A DNA stretch of 64,000 nt from Mycolicibacterium confluentis (GCF_010729895.1 NZ_AP022612.1:682001-746000), one strand, 5' to 3'. Positions 10,126 through 20,206 are shown, counted from the first letter of the stretch. Notes: generated from the sequence alone by a model not told the origin. Made by a program: numbers and translations.

Positions 10126-10530
10126 CTACTGGGGCAGCAGCGGCTCACCGCGGGCACCCCGTGGTGTTTTCGTGCCGGCCAGGGTGAGGCCGAAGATCAG
10201 CATGGCGACGGCCAGACCGAAGTGCAGCCAGTTGGTGGCGCGGTTGAGCTCCAACACGTCGGCCGAGGTGAAGGTGCCGTAGAGCCACAGGGCCGCGCAG
10301 ATCAGCCCGCCCCCGAACAGGTACCAGCGCGCGGCGTGGAAGCTGCGCGACAGCACCAGGCCCGCGACGCCCAGGGCCAGGTAGATCAGGGTGAGCCAGA
10401 GCGAGGTGGTGAAGACGCCGAGCAGCATGCCGCCGTTGGCAACGGCGTCGGCAATGCCCAGGACCAGGAAGAAGGCGCCCACCACAATGGCGGCGCACTG
10501 GTCGGCCAGCAGCCCGACTCTTGGTGACAT
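10126..10530 (-). CDS. DUF4383 membrane protein
   Basis: A 134-residue integral membrane protein with four predicted helices (about 8-32, 38-60, 68-86, 102-122), matching the actinobacterial DUF4383 pattern, including LLGVFTTSLW and the RATNWLHFGLAVAMLIFG segment. Function unknown. It is convergent with the polyol operon and lies 130 bp downstream of kdpE on the same strand, probably as a separate unit: GGAGGCACCAC precedes its ATG. Confidence 0.82.
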   Translation of the reverse strand: MSPRVGLLADQCAAIVVGAFFLVLGIADAVANGGMLLGVFTTSLWLTLIYLALGVAGLVLSRSFHAARWYLFGGGLICAALWLYGTFTSADVLELNRATNWLHFGLAVAMLIFGLTLAGTKTPRGARGEPLLPQ

Positions 10531-10660
10531 CGTGGTGCCTCCTCGTGACGCTTCAGGTGGCTGGGGGATACCCGGGTTGCTCCGGCGTCAATCGCTGAGC
10601 TGACGGATACTCGCACCCACCGGGCGGGGGTGAAAGCGGCCCCGATGCTGGCCTGAGGTG

Positions 10661-11341
10661 CTACTCCTGGAAGCGGTAGCCCATGCCCGCCTCGGTGAGC
10701 AGGTGCTTGGGGTGCGACGGGTCGACTTCGAGTTTGCGGCGCAGCTGCGCCAGATACACCCGCAGGTAGTGGGTCTCCTTGGCGTACGCCGGCCCCCACA
10801 CCTCCTTGAGCAGTTCTTCCCGGCCGACGAGCTTGCCGCGGTTGCGCACCAGCATTTCGAGCATGCCCCACTCGGTGGGGGTCAGGTGCACTTCGATGCC
10901 GCTCCTGGTGACCTTCTTGGCCGCCAGATCGACGGTGAACGAGGAGGTTTCGATGATCGGCTCGTCAATCTCGGTGGAAGCGGCACCGCGACGGACCGCG
11001 GCCCGCAGGCGTGCGAGGAACTCGTCCATGCCGAACGGTTTGGTGACGTAGTCATCCGCGCCGGCGTCGAGCGCCTCGACCTTGTCCGAGGAGTCGGTGC
11101 GTGCCGACAGCACGATCACCGGAACCGTCAACCATCCGCGCAGACCGGCCAGCACCTCGATCCCGGACATGTCCGGCAGGCCCAGGTCCAGGATCACCAC
11201 GTCGGGGCGGTGATCGGCAGCAGCGCGCAACGCCGCGGCACCGGAGGCCGCCGTGATGACGTCGTAGCCGCGCACCGAGAGGTTGATCCGCAGCGCGCGC
11301 AGGATCTGGGGTTCGTCGTCGATCACCAACACCCGGGTCAT
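10661..11341 (-). CDS. kdpE: KdpE response regulator
   Basis: A 226-residue OmpR/PhoB-family response regulator. Receiver domain 1-115: acidic DDE at 8-10, the phosphorylated Asp in VVILDLGLPDMSG, the Thr/Ser switch in VIVLSAR and Lys in VTKPFGMDEF. The C-terminal winged helix includes HLTPTEWGMLEMLVRNRGKL and THYLRVYLAQLRRKLEVDP. It is the cognate regulator of KdpD and activates the K+ transport operon under K+ limitation or osmotic stress. ATG 11341 overlaps the kdpD stop (ATGA). It is last in the kdp cluster, on the same strand as kdpFABC, unlike the divergent arrangement I recall for M. tuberculosis. Confidence 0.96.
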   Translation of the reverse strand: MTRVLVIDDEPQILRALRINLSVRGYDVITAASGAAALRAAADHRPDVVILDLGLPDMSGIEVLAGLRGWLTVPVIVLSARTDSSDKVEALDAGADDYVTKPFGMDEFLARLRAAVRRGAASTEIDEPIIETSSFTVDLAAKKVTRSGIEVHLTPTEWGMLEMLVRNRGKLVGREELLKEVWGPAYAKETHYLRVYLAQLRRKLEVDPSHPKHLLTEAGMGYRFQE

Positions 11342-13875
11342 CGCAGGTCCTTCGGTGGGGCCGCAAGGTCGATCTCGACCGTCAGCCCGCCGCCGGGGGT
11401 GTCGCCGGCCGAGATGGTCCCGCCCATCGCCTCGACGAAGCCGCGAGCCACCGAGAGCCCCAACCCCACACCGCTGCCGGTGTTCGCGTCGCCGAGTCGC
11501 TGGAACGGGGCGAAAAGCTGCTCCTCGGCCCCACGCGGGACGCCCGGTCCCTCGTCGGCGACGGCGATCAGGACGCGGTCCCCGACGCGTCCGGCCGTCA
11601 CCCGCACCGGCGCGTCGGACGCGTACCGCAGGGCGTTGTCGATCAGGTTGGCCAGCACCCGTTCCAGCAGGCCACTGTCGGCCATCGCGACGGCGTCGTT
11701 GACCTCGACCTTCACCCGGTCCAGCTCGCCGCGGCCAAACCCGGTGGTGCCCCGGCTGATTCCCAGCAGCGCGCGCTGCACCACCTCCTCCAGGTACACC
11801 CGTTGCAGGGCTGGCCTGATCACGCCTGCGGCCAGCCGGGACGAGTCCAGCAGATTGCCCACCAGCGCGGTCAACTGGTCCACGGACTCCTCGATGGTGG
11901 CCAGCAGTTCGGCGGTGTCCTCGGGGGAGAACCCGACGTCGCCGCTGCGCAGGCTGGACACCGCGGCCTTGGCGGCGGCCAGTGGTGTGCGCAGGTCGTG
12001 ACTGACCGCGGACAGCAGAGAGCGGCGCAGCTCGTCGGCATGCGCGATCGCGGCGGCCTGGCTGGCCTCCTCGGAAAGTTCGCGCTGACGGACCAGGCTG
12101 GCGGCCTGCATCGCGACCGCGCCCAGCACCCTGCGGTCCCGTGTGGTCAGTCGGCGGCCGGCCAGCAGCAGCCAGAACTCGTCGTCGCCGACCTCGATCG
12201 CGGTGTCGGAGCCGTCGAGGTCGGTGCACGGGTTATCGCCGACACACGCGCTGACCGTCGGTCCGTCGGCTCCGCGGCGCAGCAGGGTGACCGCGCGCTG
12301 CGAGTACACCTCTCGCACCCGTTCGAGCAGCGCCGTGAGGTTCGCGCCGCGCAGCACAGAACCCGCGAACAGCGCCAGCAGTTCGGCCTCCTGCGCAGCG
12401 CGGCGCGCTTCGCGGGCCCGTTTGGCCGCGCCGTCGACCAGCGCGGCCACGGCCACCGCTACCAGCAGCAGCACCACGATGGTCAGGGCGCTGTCAGGCT
12501 CGGAGATGGTGAAGGTGTGCCGCGGCGTGACCAGAAAGTAGTTGAGCAGCATGCCCGACAGCACCGCCGAGAGTGCCGCGGGCACGACACCGCCCAGCAG
12601 TGCGACCGCCAGCACGCCGATGAACATCAGTGCGCTCTCGCCACCGATCCCGAGGAATGGGTCCAGCGCCAGCGTGGCGACGGCGCAGATGGCCGACGGC
12701 ACCACGACCGCGGCGACCCACGATGCGGCGTCGTGCTGCCACAGGCCGGCATTGGCCCACCCTGATCCGCGCCGGGCCTGGTCGTGGGTCACCATGTGCA
12801 CGTCGATCCTGCCGGAGTCCTGCACGACGGCCGCGCCGATGCCCTCCTCGAAGATGCGCGCCCACCGGGAGCGCCGGGACGTGCCGATGACAAGTTGGGT
12901 GGCGTTGACGTCGCGGGCGAAGTCGAGCAGGGCGGCGGGCACGTCCTCGCCGACGACGGTGTGCAGGCTGGCACCGAGGCTGGTGGCCAGGTCGCGGATG
13001 CGGCCCATCTCGGGTGCCGACACTCCGGTGAGGCCGTCGCCGCGGACGACGTGCACGACCATCAGTTCGGCGCTCGCCTTCGCGGCGATCCGGGACGCCC
13101 GGCGCACAAGGGTTTCCGACTCCGGGCCGCCCGTCACGGCGACGACGACCCGTTCGCGGGCCTCCCAGGTGTCGGTGATGTTGTTGTCGGAGCGGTATTT
13201 CGCCAGTGCCGCGTCCACCTGGTCGGCCAACCACAGCAGCGCCAGTTCGCGAAGGGCCGTGAGGTTGCCCCGCCGGAAGTAGTTGCTCAGCGCAGCGTCG
13301 ATGCGGTCGGGTGCATACACGTTGCCGTGAGAGAGTCTGCGGCGCAGTGCTTCCGGGGTGATGTCGACGAGTTCGATCTGATCCGCGGCGCGGACCACCT
13401 CGTCGGGCACCTTCTCCTGCTGCTCGATTCCGGTGATTCCGGTGACGACGTCGTTGAGGCTCTCCAGGTGTTGCACGTTGACGGTCGTGATGACTGTGAT
13501 GCCTGCGTCGAGCAGTTCCTCGATGTCCTGCCAGCGCTTGGGATTTCTGCTGCCTGGGGTGTTGGTGTGGGCGAGTTCGTCGACCAGTACCACTTCGGGT
13601 CGCCGCTTCAGCACGGCTGGGACGTCGAGTTCGGGGAATGTTGCGCCCCGATACTCGATGTAGTGCGGGGGGATGACCTCGATGCCGTCGAGCAGGTCGG
13701 CGGTCCTTCTGCGGCCGTGGGTCTCGACCACGGCCGCGACCAGGTCGGTGCCGCGTTCCAGGCGCCGGTGCGCCTCGCCCAGCATGGCGAAGGTCTTGCC
13801 GACGCCGGGCGCGGCACCCAGGTAGATGCGCAGTTCGCCGCGTTTGGCCCCAGACGTTCCCATCCCGACCATCAT
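11338..13875 (-). CDS. kdpD: KdpD sensor histidine kinase
   Basis: A membrane sensor kinase of up to 845 residues. Domain order: KdpD N-terminal domain with Walker A GAAPGVGKT (20-28) and VLVDELAHTNTPGSRNPKRW; a universal-stress-type domain (about 235-360); four membrane helices of the DUF4118 type (about 385-500); a GAF-like domain; HisKA with SAVSHDLRTPLAAAKAAV; and HATPase with LIDNALRYAS and VADEGPGVP. It senses K+ and osmotic state and phosphorylates KdpE. Start choice is open: ATGs at 13875, 13872 and 13863 are all in frame, and the last (MGTSGAKRG) has GAGAGG 12 bases upstream. Confidence 0.95.
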   Translation of the reverse strand: MMVGMGTSGAKRGELRIYLGAAPGVGKTFAMLGEAHRRLERGTDLVAAVVETHGRRRTADLLDGIEVIPPHYIEYRGATFPELDVPAVLKRRPEVVLVDELAHTNTPGSRNPKRWQDIEELLDAGITVITTVNVQHLESLNDVVTGITGIEQQEKVPDEVVRAADQIELVDITPEALRRRLSHGNVYAPDRIDAALSNYFRRGNLTALRELALLWLADQVDAALAKYRSDNNITDTWEARERVVVAVTGGPESETLVRRASRIAAKASAELMVVHVVRGDGLTGVSAPEMGRIRDLATSLGASLHTVVGEDVPAALLDFARDVNATQLVIGTSRRSRWARIFEEGIGAAVVQDSGRIDVHMVTHDQARRGSGWANAGLWQHDAASWVAAVVVPSAICAVATLALDPFLGIGGESALMFIGVLAVALLGGVVPAALSAVLSGMLLNYFLVTPRHTFTISEPDSALTIVVLLLVAVAVAALVDGAAKRAREARRAAQEAELLALFAGSVLRGANLTALLERVREVYSQRAVTLLRRGADGPTVSACVGDNPCTDLDGSDTAIEVGDDEFWLLLAGRRLTTRDRRVLGAVAMQAASLVRQRELSEEASQAAAIAHADELRRSLLSAVSHDLRTPLAAAKAAVSSLRSGDVGFSPEDTAELLATIEESVDQLTALVGNLLDSSRLAAGVIRPALQRVYLEEVVQRALLGISRGTTGFGRGELDRVKVEVNDAVAMADSGLLERVLANLIDNALRYASDAPVRVTAGRVGDRVLIAVADEGPGVPRGAEEQLFAPFQRLGDANTGSGVGLGLSVARGFVEAMGGTISAGDTPGGGLTVEIDLAAPPKDLR

Positions 13876-13891
13876 CCTCTCGACATGGCCC

Positions 13892-14722
13892 TCACGGGAG
13901 GTTGTCCAGGGCCAGGTTGAGCTCGAGCACGTTCACCCGCGGCTCACCCAGGAAGCCCAGGTCACGGTCCTGTGTGTGGGCCGCGACCGCGGCGCGGACC
14001 TGCTCGACGCTCAGGCCGCGCGTGGCCGCGACCCGCGGCACCTGCAGGTCCGCGTAGGCGGGGGAGATGTGCGGGTCCAGGCCGCTGCCACTGGCGGTGA
14101 CGGCGTCGGCGGGCACCGCAGGGTCGGCGGGCGCGGCGCCCCGGATCGGGATGATGCGGCCAGCGTGGTAGACCTCACCGGCCCTGGCGCACTCGACCCG
14201 CATGCCACGGTAGGTCGCAATGAACGGTGTGGGCGTCGTCGCGCAGGGTTCGTTGATGCTGATCGCCCGGGACCCGAACACTGACAACACCGCGCCCACA
14301 CCGCCGTTGGTGCAGAACGGGCGGGCGCCGCTGACATTCTCGGTCTGGCCGATCTGCATGCTGCGTGTGCAGACGAGGGTGAGCAGGCTGGGCTTGTCGG
14401 GTTGGTCCACAACGCTTTCCGGGCCGAGGTTGCTGGCGCTGGTGGCCATCGGGTCGTAGCCGTCTCCGGCCGCCGACGGCCGGCTCTGGAAGTACTGTGG
14501 CAGGGCGTTGCCGTCGGCGTCGGTGAACGACTGCCCGATCAGGCTGCTGCCCAGGACTTTGTCGTCGACGGTGATCAACGATCCGTCGGCCTTGTCACGC
14601 AGTCCGGGGACCTGCGCGATCAGCCAGATCAGGACCGGATAGGCCAGTCCCAGGATCACCGTGAGGATGAGCAGCGCGCGCAGGGCGGCCCAGTGCTGGC
14701 GGAGCATGGCGGAGGGGTTCAT
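13892..14722 (-). CDS. kdpC: KdpC K+-transporting ATPase subunit with enlarged extracytoplasmic domain
   Basis: KdpC stabilises the KdpFABC complex and raises ATP affinity. One N-terminal membrane helix (about 15-35) precedes the extracytoplasmic domain. Family landmarks are GSSLIGQSFTDADGNALPQY, FQSRPSAAGDGYDPMATSAS, NLGPES, then VTASGSGLDPHISPAYADLQ and GFLGEPRVNVLELNLALDNL. It is 276 residues against about 190 usually: between SNLGPES and the VTASGSGLDPH motif about 33 residues of the usual chain are replaced by about 120, containing four Cys (VCTRS, FCTNG, EPCAT, VECAR). The pattern would allow two disulfides outside the membrane. Confidence 0.94.
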   Translation of the reverse strand: MNPSAMLRQHWAALRALLILTVILGLAYPVLIWLIAQVPGLRDKADGSLITVDDKVLGSSLIGQSFTDADGNALPQYFQSRPSAAGDGYDPMATSASNLGPESVVDQPDKPSLLTLVCTRSMQIGQTENVSGARPFCTNGGVGAVLSVFGSRAISINEPCATTPTPFIATYRGMRVECARAGEVYHAGRIIPIRGAAPADPAVPADAVTASGSGLDPHISPAYADLQVPRVAATRGLSVEQVRAAVAAHTQDRDLGFLGEPRVNVLELNLALDNLP

Positions 14723-14723
14723 G

Positions 14724-16853
14724 TCACATTCCCGGGAAGAATTGGAGGATCAGGTCGATGAGCTTGATGCCGACGAACGGCGCGATGATGCCACCGAGTC
14801 CGTAGACATACAGGTTGCGGCTCAACAGCTTTGAGGCGCTGCTGGGCCGGTACCGCACGCCGCGCAGCGACAACGGGATCAGCGCGATGATGACGAGCGC
14901 GTTGAAGATCACCGCCGAGGCGATCGCCGACTGCGGGCTGTGCAGGCGCATGACGTTGAGCGCCTCGAGGCCCGGGAACACCGCGACGAACAGTGCCGGG
15001 ATGATGGCGAAGTACTTGGCGATGTCGTTGGCGATCGAGAACGTGGTCAGGGCGCCGCGCGTGATGAGCAGTTGCTTGCCGATCTCGACGATCTCGATCA
15101 GCTTGGTGGGGTCCGAGTCGAGATCCACCATGTTGCCGGCCTCTTTGGCCGCCGAGGTTCCGGTGTTCATCGCGACGCCGACATCGGCCTGCGCCAGGGC
15201 GGGCGCATCGTTGGTGCCGTCGCCGGTCATCGCGACCAGCCTGCCGCCGGCCTGCTCCTTCTTGATCAACGCCATCTTGTCCTCGGGCGTGGCCTCGGCC
15301 AGGAAGTCGTCGACCCCAGCCTCGTCGGCAATGGCCTTGGCCGTCAACGGGTTGTCGCCCGTGATCATCACGGTGCGGATGCCCATGCGGCGCATCTCGT
15401 CGAACCGTTCCCGCATGCCCTGCTTGACCACGTCCTTGAGATGGATCACGCCCAGTACACGGGCCCGGCCGTTCTGGACCTCACCGACCACCAGGGGAGT
15501 GCCACCGGCGGCCGCGATGCCGTCGACGATCTGCCCCAGTTCGATGGGCACGTCGCCGCCTGCCGCGCGCACCCATTCGGCGACGGCGCTGGCCGCGCCC
15601 TTGCGAAGCCGGTGAAGGTCGTCGAGGTCGACGCCCGACATCCGGGTGGTCGCGCTGAACGTGATCCACTGCGCGTTGGTCAACTCGCCGGAGGAGCGGG
15701 CCCGCAGGCCGTGGCGTTCCTTGGCGAGCACCACGATCGAGCGGCCCTCGGGGGTCTCGTCGGACAGGCTGGACAACTGCGCGGCGTCGGCCAGTTCCTC
15801 GGGGCTGACGCCGGTCAGGGGAGTGAACTCGGCGGCCTGCCGGTTGCCCAGGGTGATGGTGCCCGTCTTGTCCAGCAGCAGCGTGTTGACGTCGCCGGCG
15901 GCCTCGACCGCGCGTCCCGACATGGCCAGCACGTTGCGCTGCACCAGGCGGTCCATGCCGGCGATCCCGATGGCCGACAGCAGCGCGCCGATGGTGGTGG
16001 GGATCAGGCACACCAGCAGTGCGACCATCACGATGCCGGTCACCCCGTCCCCGGTCAGGGCTGCGCCGTCGGGTACACCCGGGTTGGTCATCTTGGAGTA
16101 GATGGCCAGTGGCTGCAGGGTGGCGACCGCGAAGACGAAGATGATGGTCAGCGACGCCAGCAGGATGTTCAGGGCGATCTCGTTGGGCGTCTTCTGCCGG
16201 TTGGCGCCCTCGACCAGCGCGATCATCCGGTCGATGAAACTCTCGCCGGGTTTCTGCGTGATGCGCACGACGATGCGGTCCGACAGGACCGTGGTGCCGC
16301 CGGTGACGGCCGAGCGGTCGCCGCCGGATTCGCGGATCACAGGGGCGGATTCGCCGGTGATGGCCGATTCGTCGACCGAGGCGATGCCCTCGATGACGTC
16401 GCCGTCGCCGGGGATCACCTGGCCCGCCTCGACCACGACGACGTCCCCTTGGGCGAGTTGGGCGGCCGGGATGTACTCCTCACCCGAGTCGGTGATCCTG
16501 CGGGCCATGGTGTCGGACTTGGCTTTCCGCAGGGTGTCGGCCTGCGCTTTACCGCGTCCCTCGGCGACGGCCTCGGCCAGGTTGGCGAAGATGACCGTCA
16601 ACCACAGCCACGCGACGATCAGCCACGCGAACCACGTCGGGTCGACGGCCGCCAGGACGGTGGCCCAGAGAGCACCGACCTCGACGATGAACATCACCGG
16701 ATTGCGCCACATGGTGCGCGGATTGAGTTTGCGCACCGCGTCGGGCAGCGACTGCAGCAGCATCTTCGGGTCGAGCAGTCCGCCCTGCACGCGGGTGGGC
16801 GGTTTTGGTCCGGTGCTGGCCTCGGGGGCGGAATCGATTGTGGGCGTGGTCAT
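14724..16853 (-). CDS. kdpB: KdpB K+-transporting P-type ATPase, catalytic subunit
   Basis: A 709-residue type IA P-type ATPase that hydrolyses ATP to drive K+ uptake through KdpA. Visible motifs: actuator loop AITGESAPV (164-172), phosphorylation site D328 in [12 protein letters not shown], hinge [20 protein letters not shown] near residue 530 and the substrate-path segment [15 protein letters not shown] (282-296). Membrane helices flank these at about 55-95, 228-250, 272-298 and in the last 120 residues. Its ATG shares one base with the kdpA stop (TGATG), and kdpC starts right after its own stop, so expression is coupled. Confidence 0.97.
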   Translation of the reverse strand: MTTPTIDSAPEASTGPKPPTRVQGGLLDPKMLLQSLPDAVRKLNPRTMWRNPVMFIVEVGALWATVLAAVDPTWFAWLIVAWLWLTVIFANLAEAVAEGRGKAQADTLRKAKSDTMARRITDSGEEYIPAAQLAQGDVVVVEAGQVIPGDGDVIEGIASVDESAITGESAPVIRESGGDRSAVTGGTTVLSDRIVVRITQKPGESFIDRMIALVEGANRQKTPNEIALNILLASLTIIFVFAVATLQPLAIYSKMTNPGVPDGAALTGDGVTGIVMVALLVCLIPTTIGALLSAIGIAGMDRLVQRNVLAMSGRAVEAAGDVNTLLLDKTGTITLGNRQAAEFTPLTGVSPEELADAAQLSSLSDETPEGRSIVVLAKERHGLRARSSGELTNAQWITFSATTRMSGVDLDDLHRLRKGAASAVAEWVRAAGGDVPIELGQIVDGIAAAGGTPLVVGEVQNGRARVLGVIHLKDVVKQGMRERFDEMRRMGIRTVMITGDNPLTAKAIADEAGVDDFLAEATPEDKMALIKKEQAGGRLVAMTGDGTNDAPALAQADVGVAMNTGTSAAKEAGNMVDLDSDPTKLIEIVEIGKQLLITRGALTTFSIANDIAKYFAIIPALFVAVFPGLEALNVMRLHSPQSAIASAVIFNALVIIALIPLSLRGVRYRPSSASKLLSRNLYVYGLGGIIAPFVGIKLIDLILQFFPGM

Positions 16854-18523
16854 CAGTGGATTCCTTCAGCGAGGGGGCCGAGTGCGAGCACCGGCAGGAA
16901 GGTCAGGGCGACCAGGATCAGCGTGACGCCGGCGGTCATGCCGACGAACTGTGGCCGGTGGGTGGGCAGCGTGCCGACGGACTCCGGCGTCTTGGCCTGC
17001 CGAGCCAGTGCGCCGGCCAGTGCGAGCACCAGGATGATGGGCAGGAACCTGCCGAACACCATGGCCAGTCCGAGCGCGGTGTTGTACCAGTCGGTGTTGA
17101 CGGTGATGCCCGCGAACGCCGATCCGTTGTTGTTGGCCGCCGAGGTGAACGCGTAGAGAACCTCGGACAGGCCGTGCGGTCCGGTGTTGAGCATCCCGGC
17201 CCGTTGTCCGGGCATGGCCATCGCGATCGCGGTGCCGGTCAGCACGATCAGGGGTGTGATCAGGAAATACATTGCCGCGAGCTTGATTTCGCGGGGGGTG
17301 ATCTTCTTGCCGAGGTACTCCGGCGTGCGCCCCACCATCAGGCCCGCGATGAACACCGTGATGATGGCCAGGATCAGCATGCCGTACAGGCCCGAACCCA
17401 CACCGCCGGGTGCGACCTCACCCAACTGCATGTTGAACATCGTCAGCAGGCCGCCGAGGCTGGTGTAGGAGTCGTGGAACGAGTCGACCGCGCCGGTGGA
17501 CGTCAGCGTGGTTGTGCTGGCGAACACCGCGGAGTCGGCGACACCGAAGCGCTGCTCGACCCCCTCCATCGCGGCGCCGACCGCGGTGGGTACGGTGCCG
17601 TGGTGCTGCAGTTGCACCAGCATCATCAGGCTGGTGCTCAGCGTCGCGATGGTGGCCATCACCGCGACGATCGCGTAGCCCTGCTTGGGGCTGCTCACCA
17701 TGCGACCGAATGTGCGCGGCAGCGAGAACGCGATGACCGACAGCAGGAAGATCTCCACCCAGTTGGTCCACGTGGTGGGGTTCTCGAACGGGTGCGCGGA
17801 GTTGACGTTGAAGAAGCCGCCGCCGTTGGTGCCGAGTTCCTTGATGACCTCCTGGCTGGCGACCGGACCGCCCGGGATGGCCTGCTGCCCGCCCGTGAGG
17901 GTCTGCACGACGGTGGTGTGCAGGTCGAAGTTCTGGATCACCCCGCCGGCCACCAGCACCACCGCCCCGATGACTGCGATGGGCAGCAGGATGCGAATGC
18001 TGCCGCGCACCAGGTCAACCCAGAAGTTGCCGAGCTCACCGGTGCTGCGTCGGGCCAGGCCGCGGATGAACGCCATCGCGACGGCCATGCCGACCGCGGC
18101 GGAGACGAAGTTCTGCACTGCCAGGCCGGCCATCTGCACCAGGTGCCCCTGCGTGGACTCCCCGGAGTAGGCCTGCCAGTTGGTGTTGGTCACGAAACTG
18201 ATCGCGGTGTTCCACGCCAGCGCCGGTGTCACCGGGGTGGCTGGATCGTTCAGGTGCAGGGGCAGGCGGCCCTGGACCAGTTGCAGCGTGAACAACAGCA
18301 GGACACTGACGGCGGAGAACGCCAGCACGCTGCGGGCGTAGGCACCCCACGTCTGCTCGGCGTCAGGATCCGCACCGATGGCGCGGTAGAGGAGACGTTC
18401 ACCGCGCGAGTGCTTCTCAGCGGTGTAGACGCGAAACATGTAGTCGCCCAGCGGAACGTGCACCGCCGCCAGGGCGGCGATGAGCAGGACGAGGAAACAG
18501 ATCCCCGCGGTGGTCGTCGACAC
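16853..18523 (-). CDS. kdpA: KdpA K+-binding and translocating subunit
   Basis: A 556-residue membrane protein of the SKT (MPM-repeat) superfamily, forming the K+-selective entry of the Kdp complex. It has about ten membrane helices; selectivity-loop motifs visible are [14 protein letters not shown] and [20 protein letters not shown], plus [13 protein letters not shown] near the C-terminal third. The start is GTG 18523, one base after the kdpF stop. Length and motifs are normal for the family. Confidence 0.97.
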   Translation of the reverse strand: MSTTTAGICFLVLLIAALAAVHVPLGDYMFRVYTAEKHSRGERLLYRAIGADPDAEQTWGAYARSVLAFSAVSVLLLFTLQLVQGRLPLHLNDPATPVTPALAWNTAISFVTNTNWQAYSGESTQGHLVQMAGLAVQNFVSAAVGMAVAMAFIRGLARRSTGELGNFWVDLVRGSIRILLPIAVIGAVVLVAGGVIQNFDLHTTVVQTLTGGQQAIPGGPVASQEVIKELGTNGGGFFNVNSAHPFENPTTWTNWVEIFLLSVIAFSLPRTFGRMVSSPKQGYAIVAVMATIATLSTSLMMLVQLQHHGTVPTAVGAAMEGVEQRFGVADSAVFASTTTLTSTGAVDSFHDSYTSLGGLLTMFNMQLGEVAPGGVGSGLYGMLILAIITVFIAGLMVGRTPEYLGKKITPREIKLAAMYFLITPLIVLTGTAIAMAMPGQRAGMLNTGPHGLSEVLYAFTSAANNNGSAFAGITVNTDWYNTALGLAMVFGRFLPIILVLALAGALARQAKTPESVGTLPTHRPQFVGMTAGVTLILVALTFLPVLALGPLAEGIH

Positions 18524-18524
18524 G

Positions 18525-18614
18525 TCAGAACCTCTCAGGGAACAGCAGCGCGGCGAACATGAACAGCGCGATGAGCACGGCGAGGATCAGGCCGATGGTG
18601 TTCTGCAGGCTCAC
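18525..18614 (-). CDS. kdpF: KdpF small subunit
   Basis: A 29-residue single-helix peptide, (M)[18 protein letters not shown] followed by [10 protein letters not shown], the standard KdpF size and ending. KdpF stabilises the KdpFABC complex in the membrane. It starts at GTG 18614, overlapping the stop of an upstream 27-aa reading frame by GTGA, and ends one base before kdpA. Confidence 0.9.
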   Translation of the reverse strand: MSLQNTIGLILAVLIALFMFAALLFPERF

Positions 18615-18694
18615 TTGCCTTCGACCCACCTCTGCACCAGGCCGAGGACGGCGAAGATCGCCACCGTCAGCACGACGAAGACCAATACCGACAT
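18611..18694 (-). CDS. 27-aa membrane peptide, first gene of the kdp operon
   Basis: A small reading frame read directly from the sequence: MSVLVFVVLTVAIFAVLGLV followed by QRWVEGK. It is one hydrophobic helix of about 18 residues with a charged end. It has its own ribosome site (GGAG, 5 bases before ATG 18694) and its stop overlaps the kdpF GTG start (GTGA), so kdpF translation is probably coupled to it. No family is recognised. Position and topology suggest a second small Kdp accessory subunit or a leader peptide. Confidence 0.7.
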   Translation of the reverse strand: MSVLVFVVLTVAIFAVLGLVQRWVEGK

Positions 18695-18779
18695 GTCGGC
18701 TCCATTTCTTGACAGTGCCCTTCTGCGTGGGGCATCACGTGAGGAAAACTAGGCTCGAAAAACGGCCCTGACCGCGGCC

Positions 18780-18818
18780 TTGACGGTTTCTTTACGGCGC
18801 CGGGGCAGACCTTTACGG
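18780..18818 (-). promoter_or_regulatory. Three-box direct repeat upstream of the kdp operon (candidate KdpE site)
   Basis: Read on the plus strand: TTGACGG 18780-18786, TTTACGG 18791-18797, TTTACGG 18812-18818, that is steps of 11 and 21 bp. It is 86-124 bp upstream of the first kdp operon ORF. Seven-base boxes on 11-bp steps are typical for OmpR/PhoB-family regulators such as KdpE. The same layout recurs at 20247 and 20876. Confidence 0.68.
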
Positions 18819-18820
18819 GT

Positions 18821-20206
18821 TCACTCGCCGTGCAGCAGGGCGTCGAAGCTCCGGTGCCGTTTCTGCCATGCGACGTCACGCGCCAGAAGGTCCTCGACGG
18901 TCTCGCGGCGGATGATCTCGGTGGCGTTGCCGTGGTGCACGCCGATCACCGGTGGGCGGACCACCATGTTGTAGTTGGACGCCATGCTGTGGTGGTAGGC
19001 ACCGGTGCAGGCGACCGCCAGCAGGTCGCCGGGATGGGTGTCGGTGGGCAGGTCGACGTCGCGGGCGATCTCGTCACCCGATTCGCAGTGCCGGCCCGCG
19101 ACGGTCACCGTCTGGGTGGCGCCGATGGGGTGCCGGTTGGCCAGCGCCACGGTGTATTTCGCGCCGTAGAGTTGCGTGCGCGGATGGTCGCTCAGGCCGC
19201 CGTCGACGGCGACGAACGTGCGTCCGCCGGGTTGCGTCTTGACCGCGACGACCCGGTACAGCGTCACCCCGGCGTGCCCGCTGATGGCGCGACCGGGTTC
19301 GATCACGATGCGCGGCTTGGGGAATCGTTCTGCGATGCAGGCTTGCTCGAGGGTGTCGGTGATGGTGGCCGAGAGTTCGGCGAGGTGCAGGGTCGGGTCG
19401 CCGCTGCGGTAGGCGATGGCGTGCCCGCCGCCGAGGTTGAGTTCATTCAGGGTGAGTCCGTGCCGGGATCGGATGTCGGCCATGAACGCGATGAGGCGGC
19501 AGATGGCCTCGCCGTACAGTTCTGGGTCGGCGATCTGTGAGCCCAGGTGGCAGTGCACGCCAGCGAGGATCAGCTGGGGTTGTTTCAGGATGCGGACCAC
19601 GGCCTGCTCGGCCTGGCCGTTCGCCAGGGCGAAGCCGAACTTCTGGTCGGTGACACCGGTGGTGACCGCGGCGTGGCCGTGGATGTCGATGTCGGGTGTC
19701 ACGCGGATAAGCACGGGTTGCGGGCGCGGGGTTTCACAGGCCAGGAAGGCGATCTCGATGGGGGAGTCGATGACGATGCGGCCGACGCGTGCTGCGGTGG
19801 CTTGGCGCAGGAGGCTGGGCGGTTTTGCGTTACCGTGCAGCACGATTCGGGACGGATCGAAGCCGCCTTGTAGGGCCGCGGCGAGTTCCCCTTCCGAGCA
19901 GACGTCGATGCCGACCTGCTCCTCTGCGGCCCATGATGCGATCGTCGGAGTCAGCAGTGACTTCCCGGCGTAGACGATCTCGGCGTGGGGCACCAGGGCG
20001 CGGTAGTCGCGGATGCGGCGGCGGAAGTCCTTCTCGTCCAGGACGTATGACGGGGTGCCGTACTGATCGGCAAGGTCAGTCAGTGGGACGTCGCCGACGG
20101 TGAGGCGGCCCAGGTCGTCGACCCTGGCGGTCAGCGGCCAGACGGTGGGGTCGATGCGGGTGGTGGCCGCGTGTTGCAGGGAGGGGAGGAAGTCGAGCAG
20201 TGTCAT
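18821..20206 (-). CDS. Diaminopimelate decarboxylase-like PLP enzyme (fold type III)
   Basis: A 461-residue group IV PLP decarboxylase. The PLP lysine is in EIVYAGKSLLTP, the phosphate-binding glycines in LNLGGGHAIAYRSG, HGNAKP is the family motif, and the C-terminal barrel carries CTGAYHHSMASNYN, which supplies the second-subunit Tyr. The family includes LysA, converting meso-diaminopimelate to lysine, and ornithine or carboxynorspermidine decarboxylases. As lysA normally sits elsewhere in mycobacteria, this is probably a paralogue whose substrate is unproven. The frame is open to 20305, but ATG 20206 (MTLLDFLPSL) is preferred because the regulatory repeat at 20247-20285 lies upstream of it. 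Confidence 0.82.
   Translation of the reverse strand: MTLLDFLPSLQHAATTRIDPTVWPLTARVDDLGRLTVGDVPLTDLADQYGTPSYVLDEKDFRRRIRDYRALVPHAEIVYAGKSLLTPTIASWAAEEQVGIDVCSEGELAAALQGGFDPSRIVLHGNAKPPSLLRQATAARVGRIVIDSPIEIAFLACETPRPQPVLIRVTPDIDIHGHAAVTTGVTDQKFGFALANGQAEQAVVRILKQPQLILAGVHCHLGSQIADPELYGEAICRLIAFMADIRSRHGLTLNELNLGGGHAIAYRSGDPTLHLAELSATITDTLEQACIAERFPKPRIVIEPGRAISGHAGVTLYRVVAVKTQPGGRTFVAVDGGLSDHPRTQLYGAKYTVALANRHPIGATQTVTVAGRHCESGDEIARDVDLPTDTHPGDLLAVACTGAYHHSMASNYNMVVRPPVIGVHHGNATEIIRRETVEDLLARDVAWQKRHRSFDALLHGE

Noticed and set aside
10658..12001. Long plus-strand frame opposite kdpE/kdpD
   Set aside because: Arg/Gln/Ser-rich translation without domains; it is the antisense shadow of kdp genes whose motifs are complete on the minus strand.
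14940..18562. Very long plus-strand frames (738 and 585 codons) opposite kdpB/kdpA
   Set aside because: His/Gly/Arg-rich antisense shadows produced by high GC codon bias.
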